Assembly (NCBI GenBank): GCA_030647575.1
Contig: JAUSJS010000058.1
Span: 1 to 9,292, forward strand
DNA from: Candidatus Limnocylindrales bacterium
GTDB taxonomy: Bacteria; Chloroflexota; Limnocylindria; Limnocylindrales; CSP1-4
Reading direction: 5' to 3'
DNA: 9,292 nt
The notes beneath the pieces were generated by a model, which saw only the letters and a list, made by a program, of their open reading frames with translations, made no database searches and was not told where the DNA came from. This document shows positions 5,812-9,292 of this stretch, one piece after another; the stretch's first letter is position 1; every line of letters begins with the position of its first letter. A program made the position numbers and the translations under genes.

Positions 5812-6103
5812 GAGAACGACCACGATCACGGAGGCCAAGAATCGGCTCAGCGCGCTGATCGACCAGGTGCAGTCGGGCGAGAGCATCATGATCCTGGAAC
5901 GTGGGCGACCGGTCGCTCGCCTTGAGCCAGTCGCTGGACACATCGATGCGACCGGCCGCCTCGCGCGGCTCGAGCGTGCCGGCGTCGTCCGGATTGGGGA
6001 GGCAGCTGCGCCACTCGAGCTGCTGCGCCAGCCCGCGCCGGAGCTGGCACCCGGCGCCAGTGCTGCCGCGGCGGTCATCGACCAGCGGCGCACCGGTCGA
6101 TGA
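5810..6103 (+). CDS. Phd/YefM-family antitoxin
   Basis: This is a 97-residue antitoxin. The first 42 or so residues are the canonical Phd/YefM DNA-binding fold: TTTITEAKNRLSALIDQVQ, then SGESIMILERGRPVARLEPV, with the conserved Gly-Arg-Pro-Val-Ala-Arg-Leu stretch. The rest is a charged, Ala/Pro-rich tail that in this family wraps the toxin, probably through RLARLERAGVVRIGEAAAPL (50-69). Its stop overlaps the toxin start (ATGA), the standard arrangement that makes antitoxin first and couples translation. The dimer would neutralise the PIN toxin and repress its own promoter, probably at the repeats at 5769-5811. The start is ATG 5810: there is no upstream in-frame alternative that adds a recognisable sequence, and the promoter geometry places transcription at this codon. 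Confidence 0.88.
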   Translation: MRTTTITEAKNRLSALIDQVQSGESIMILERGRPVARLEPVAGHIDATGRLARLERAGVVRIGEAAAPLELLRQPAPELAPGASAAAAVIDQRRTGR

Positions 6104-6537
6104 GGTTCTGGGATAGCTCGGCCCTCGTCCCGCTACTCGTCAATGAGTCCTCCAGCCAGGCCGTCCTGGTCGAATACGAGCGCGACCCGGAGGTCGTCGC
6201 CTGGTGGGGGACCGAGCTTGAATGCGTCTCTGCCCTCGCCCATCTTGAACGCGAGGGCATCCTGACCGCGGCGGGAGTGGTCGACGCCCTCGAGCGGCTC
6301 GACGCGCTCTCGCTGGCCTGGCGCGAGGTCCAGCCGGTTGCGCGGGTTGGGCAGATCGCGGTGCGCGTGCTCCGGGTCCATCCGCTACGCGCCGCCGACG
6401 CCCTTCAGCTGGGCGCTGCCATCGTCGCCGCGGAGGAGCAACCCTCCACGCTCCCGCTCGTCACGCTCGACGAGCGGCTCGCCCAGGCTGGCCAGCGTGA
6501 GGGCTTCGTGATCGTCCGACCGGATCGAGCCGCCTGA
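6100..6537 (+). CDS. vapC: PIN-domain ribonuclease toxin, VapC family
   Basis: This 145-residue PIN-domain toxin acts in the cytoplasm as a magnesium-dependent ribonuclease; VapC relatives cut tRNA or rRNA and stop translation. The acidic residues of the active site are all in place: D5 in RFWDSSALVPLL, E41 in GTELECVSALAHLER, D100 in HPLRAADALQLGAAI and D124 in LVTLDERLAQAG. The gene therefore looks intact. It starts 4 bp inside the antitoxin stop and has no clear ribosome binding site of its own, which suggests translation depends on the antitoxin. The pairing of a Phd/YefM antitoxin with a PIN toxin is common. The pair lies between two groups of sugar genes that form one pathway, and the epimerase after it has its own candidate promoter. 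Confidence 0.9.
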   Translation: MRFWDSSALVPLLVNESSSQAVLVEYERDPEVVAWWGTELECVSALAHLEREGILTAAGVVDALERLDALSLAWREVQPVARVGQIAVRVLRVHPLRAADALQLGAAIVAAEEQPSTLPLVTLDERLAQAGQREGFVIVRPDRAA

Positions 6538-6575
6538 AGGCGAGACGGCAGAACCCGCCCCCGTCCTCCGCCCGC

Positions 6576-6581
6576 TACTCT
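6576..6581 (+). promoter_or_regulatory. -10 box (TACTCT) giving a leaderless epimerase mRNA
   Basis: TACTCT at 6576-6581 is followed by six bases and then the GTG start at 6588, so the first transcribed base would be the first base of the start codon. No Shine-Dalgarno precedes GTG 6588. No good -35 is visible. The spacing to the start codon is the same as at the antitoxin promoter, and GCTACTCT also occurs at 5560-5567. Confidence 0.5.
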
Positions 6582-6587
6582 CATGGG

Positions 6588-7715
6588 GTGCGCATCGTCA
6601 GCGTCGTCGGGACGCGGCCGCAACTGATCAAGGCCGCCGCGCTGTCCCCGGCCCTGCGCGCGCGGCACGAGGAAATCCTCGTGGACACCGGTCAGCACTA
6701 CGACGATGCGATGGCCGGCAGCTTCTTCCGCGAGCTTGGGCTGGCCCAACCGGACCACGCGCTTGGGGCGGGCGGCGGCTCGCACGCCGAGCAGACCGCC
6801 GCGATGCTCAGGGGACTCGAGCCGATCCTGACCGACCGGCAGCCGGACGTGGTCCTCGTCTATGGCGACACCAACTCCACCCTGGCCGGCGCCCTCGTGG
6901 CCTCGAAGCTGGGGTTGCCGGTCGCGCATGTCGAGGCCGGCCTTCGGAGCTTCGATCGGCGGATGCCCGAGGAGATCAACCGGGTCGTCGCCGATCACCT
7001 CTCGCGCTGGCTCTTCGCGCCGACGCCGACGGCCGTCGACAACCTGCGCGCCGAGGGAATTCAGGACGGTGTCGTGCTGGTGGGCGATCTCATGCAGGAT
7101 CTGGCCGCTCGGGTGGGCCGGGAGGTCGTGGACGCTGGGGCGCTGCGCGACGTGCGCCTGCGTCTCGCTGAGTCGTCCGAGGGGATCGATCTGGAGCCGG
7201 GCGCCTATCTCTTCGCGACCGTTCATCGGGCCGAGAACCGCGAGCCTGACGCCCTCCGGGCCTGGACCGCCCTCCTTCGGCGCGTCGCGAGCCCGGAGCG
7301 GCCGGTGATCCTGGCGATCCATCCAGGCACGCGCCTCGCCCTGGAGCGCGCGGGGATCAGGCTGGCGCCGGACGTGCGCCTCGTGGAACCGCAGGGCTAT
7401 CGGACGTCACTCACGCTGCAGATGCACGCCTCGGCCGTCCTGACCGACTCGGGCGGGGTTCAGCGAGAGGCGGCCTGGCTGGGTGTTCCGTGCCTGATAT
7501 TGCGCGACACGACCGAGTGGGTCGAGGCCGTCGCCGACTCGGGTGGTCGAATGGTCGTGGTCGGCCTCGATGCCGACAAGGCGATCGACGCCCTGGCAAG
7601 GCTCTCGCCTCGAGATCGCGCGTCCGAGCTCGCCCGCGAGCGCACCCGCGCATTCGATCTCGCGCCGGCCGGCGCAGCCGATGCCATCGTCGCGGCTCTG
7701 GAGCGCGAGGCGTGA
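6588..7715 (+). CDS. wecB: Non-hydrolysing UDP-N-acetyl sugar 2-epimerase, WecB/WbpI type
   Basis: This 375-residue enzyme inverts C2 of a UDP-N-acetyl sugar by eliminating and re-adding UDP. Family motifs are VVGTRPQLIKAAALSP (6-21), VDTGQHYDDAM, VYGDTNSTLAGALVA, HVEAGLRSFDRRMPEEINR with the conserved His, Glu and Arg, FATVHRAENRE and LTDSGGVQREA near the C-terminus. The RSFDRRMPEEINR form, rather than the enterobacterial RTGDLYSPWPEEANR, suits the WbpI/WlbD side of the family, which acts on UDP-2,3-diacetamido-glucuronate. With the four upstream enzymes this would complete UDP-ManNAc3NAcA synthesis; the alternative is plain UDP-GlcNAc/ManNAc epimerisation. GTG 6588 is the only start that keeps the N-terminal strand, and it appears leaderless. 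The stop overlaps the glycosyltransferase start. Confidence 0.9.
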   Translation: MRIVSVVGTRPQLIKAAALSPALRARHEEILVDTGQHYDDAMAGSFFRELGLAQPDHALGAGGGSHAEQTAAMLRGLEPILTDRQPDVVLVYGDTNSTLAGALVASKLGLPVAHVEAGLRSFDRRMPEEINRVVADHLSRWLFAPTPTAVDNLRAEGIQDGVVLVGDLMQDLAARVGREVVDAGALRDVRLRLAESSEGIDLEPGAYLFATVHRAENREPDALRAWTALLRRVASPERPVILAIHPGTRLALERAGIRLAPDVRLVEPQGYRTSLTLQMHASAVLTDSGGVQREAAWLGVPCLILRDTTEWVEAVADSGGRMVVVGLDADKAIDALARLSPRDRASELARERTRAFDLAPAGAADAIVAALEREA

Positions 7716-9163
7716 CTACACAGCCTGGCTCGCGGCCGCTGCGCGTCGTGATGTTCGTCTACAACGACGTCAGCCGTGACTCCCGGGTCCTTCGCGAGGC
7801 CGCGAGCCTGGTCGCCGCCGGCCACACGGTTACGATCATGGGCCGCCCCAGCGATCCCGAGGACCTCGAGGTCGGCACCGAGCATCGCGACGGATTCCGG
7901 ATCGTCCGCGTCCCGGTCCCTCGCGCTTGGCGCGTCTGGCGACGACGAATCCGATTCCCGTGGCGGACCGGGCGCTGGATCGCCTGGCGAATGTCCACCG
8001 CGCTGCGACGCGGCCCGGCCGGCCTGCCGACCGTGATCCTGTTCGTGTTCGTGGCGCTGGCCATGGCGATGTTGACGGTCGTCCGACTGGCCCTCGTGCT
8101 GCTCGGCCGGTCGCACAAGCGGACGAAACGCGACCCCTCCTTCGACTGGCTGATGCGTTGGCGGTTCAGCGTTCTCAGTTGGGCGGATGCGGCCGCTGCT
8201 GCGGCTCCCCAGGCCGACGTTTACCACGGCCACGATCTGACCGGCCTGCCCGCGGCGGTCCGCGCGAAGGGACGGCGCGGTGGGCTCGTCGTCTACGACA
8301 GCCACGAACTGTTTCTCGAGTCGGGTTCCAACGCATCACGACCGAGGTGGGCAAAGTTGATCCTCGGAAGACTCGAGCGTCATCTTGCAGCGCAGACGAC
8401 TGCCCTCGTGACGGTCAATCGGACGCTCGGGCAGATCCTGGCCAAACGGTTCTCCGCACAGCGGGTCGTGGTCGTACACAATTGCCCGCCGCGCTGGAGC
8501 CCGCCGCCGTCACCTGTGGATCTATTGCGACCGGCGGCTGGCATTTCGGCCGATACCCCGGTCGTGCTGTATCACGGCGGATTCACCCGGGATCGCGGGC
8601 TGCTGGAACTCGCCGATTCGATGCTTGAGCCGGGGCTCGACGCCGTCCACCTCGTCTACCTCGGGTACGGTCCGCTTGATGGCGACCTGAAGGCGCGCGC
8701 CGAGGAGGCGCGTTCCGGGGGTCGGATCCACGTGCTCGCCGCAGTCGCCCCGGACGTGCTCCCCGAATGGGTTGCCGCGGCGGACGTCGGCGCGATGCCG
8801 AACCAGCCGAGAACGGAGAACGAGCTGCTGTCGACGCCGAACAAGCTGTTCGAGAGCCTGGCCGTGGGCTTGCCGGTCGTTTCCAGCGACTTCCCGGAAC
8901 GTCGGGCCATCGTCATGGACGATCCGGCCGGCCCACTCGGCGCGGTGTGCGATCCCACGGATGTCAAGGCCATCGCGGCGGCGATCCGTTCGATCCTGGA
9001 CCTGGGTCCCGAGGAACGGGAGGCGCTTCGGGCGCGTTGCCTGCGTGCGGCACACGAACGCTGGAACTGGGAGACCGAGTCGGCGCGCCTGGTCGCGCTC
9101 TACGACTCGCTGGCGCTCGAGCTGGCGGGCTCGCGGACCGGGGAGGCGGTCGCCGCAGGCTGA
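7712..9163 (+). CDS. GT4-type (GT-B fold) glycosyltransferase with internal membrane segment
   Basis: This 483-residue retaining glycosyltransferase probably adds a sugar to a lipid-linked glycan at the inner face of the membrane. The N-terminal half begins RVVMFVYNDVSRDSRVLREA (11-30). It then has an Arg-rich region and a hydrophobic run (about 105-132) ended by GRSHKRTKR, then VYHGHDLTGLPAAVRAK and VVYDSHELFLES. The C-terminal half has VVVVHNCPP, VLYHGGFTRDRGLLEL (285-300) and the donor-binding signature PNKLFESLAVGLPVVSSDFPE (376-396). The GTG overlaps the epimerase stop as GTGA, with GGAG 8 nt upstream; the same frame is open back to 7490, but only as a shadow inside the epimerase gene. 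The tail overlaps a minus-strand gene by 64 bp. Donor and acceptor cannot be read from the sequence; the sugar made by the neighbouring enzymes is a plausible donor. Confidence 0.85.
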   Translation: MTTQPGSRPLRVVMFVYNDVSRDSRVLREAASLVAAGHTVTIMGRPSDPEDLEVGTEHRDGFRIVRVPVPRAWRVWRRRIRFPWRTGRWIAWRMSTALRRGPAGLPTVILFVFVALAMAMLTVVRLALVLLGRSHKRTKRDPSFDWLMRWRFSVLSWADAAAAAAPQADVYHGHDLTGLPAAVRAKGRRGGLVVYDSHELFLESGSNASRPRWAKLILGRLERHLAAQTTALVTVNRTLGQILAKRFSAQRVVVVHNCPPRWSPPPSPVDLLRPAAGISADTPVVLYHGGFTRDRGLLELADSMLEPGLDAVHLVYLGYGPLDGDLKARAEEARSGGRIHVLAAVAPDVLPEWVAAADVGAMPNQPRTENELLSTPNKLFESLAVGLPVVSSDFPERRAIVMDDPAGPLGAVCDPTDVKAIAAAIRSILDLGPEEREALRARCLRAAHERWNWETESARLVALYDSLALELAGSRTGEAVAAG

Positions 9164-9292
9164 TCCGCGCCCACGCTCGGGCTCGGGCGGCCGAGGCGCT
9201 CCACCTGCAGACCGGCCGCCTGTGCCGACTCGACGTCCACCACGGCGCGGGTGTCGTAGACGAGCGTGCCGCGCATGGCCGAAGCCAGCGCC
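9100..9292 (-). CDS. C-terminus of a second nucleotide-sugar dehydrogenase (partial)
   Basis: Read on the minus strand from the right edge, one frame encodes 63 residues ending at a TAG at 9100-9102. It opens with ALASAMRGTLVYDTRAVVDV, then AQAAGLQVERLGRP and a disordered Ser/Ala/Pro tail. This matches the end of the UDP-glucose/GDP-mannose dehydrogenase family, where a strand with a conserved Asp-x-Arg is followed by a Gly-rich turn and Gly-Arg. The 6-dehydrogenase earlier in this window ends with the comparable VVLDGRNSLGDLALPAGI and GIGVPSR. The catalytic part lies outside the window, so the substrate (UDP-glucose, UDP-GlcNAc or GDP-mannose) is unknown. It converges on and overlaps the glycosyltransferase by 64 bp, through its unconserved tail. 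Confidence 0.7.
   Translation of the reverse strand, partial: ALASAMRGTLVYDTRAVVDVESAQAAGLQVERLGRPSPSVGADQPAATASPVREPASSSASES

Overview
The window is GC-rich (most coding stretches look close to 70% GC, with strong G/C at third positions). Genes are tightly packed, start codons overlap the preceding stop as ATGA or GTGA, and at least one gene looks leaderless. This fits a high-GC Chloroflexota lineage or an actinobacterium. The lineage is my inference, since no rRNA or other marker gene is present.

Layout, left to right. (1) Positions 1-702 hold the end of a protein with seven tandem 15-residue repeats and a C-terminal hydrophobic tail; its frame is open to the window edge. (2) A 464-bp gap (703-1166) contains a 73-bp near-copy of the 3' end of that gene. 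(3) Positions 1167-5432 are a four-gene operon in which each gene overlaps the next by 4 bp: a left-handed beta-helix N-acetyltransferase (WbpD/WlbB type), a DegT-family aminotransferase (WbpE/WlbC type), a Gfo/Idh/MocA oxidoreductase (WbpB/WlbA type) and a UDP-sugar 6-dehydrogenase (WbpA/WecC type). (4) A 377-bp, less GC-rich gap (5433-5809) carries a strong sigma70-like promoter with no annotated gene behind it, small hairpins, and a tandem direct repeat at a second promoter. (5) Positions 5810-6537 are a Phd/YefM antitoxin and PIN (VapC) toxin pair. (6) Positions 6588-7715 encode a non-hydrolysing UDP-sugar 2-epimerase (WecB/WbpI type), with a candidate leaderless start. (7) Positions 7712-9163 encode a GT4-type glycosyltransferase with an internal membrane segment. 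(8) On the minus strand, the C-terminus of a second nucleotide-sugar dehydrogenase enters from the right edge and overlaps the glycosyltransferase tail by 64 bp.

How the genes fit together: the 6-dehydrogenase, 3-dehydrogenase, aminotransferase, N-acetyltransferase and 2-epimerase are exactly the five steps known from Pseudomonas WbpA/B/E/D/I and Bordetella Wlb. Those steps convert UDP-GlcNAc to UDP-2,3-diacetamido-2,3-dideoxy-mannuronic acid. The neighbouring glycosyltransferase could use this or another sugar to build a surface polysaccharide. The toxin-antitoxin pair sits between the fourth and fifth enzymes of the set. No CRISPR array, rRNA, tRNA or intact insertion sequence was seen.
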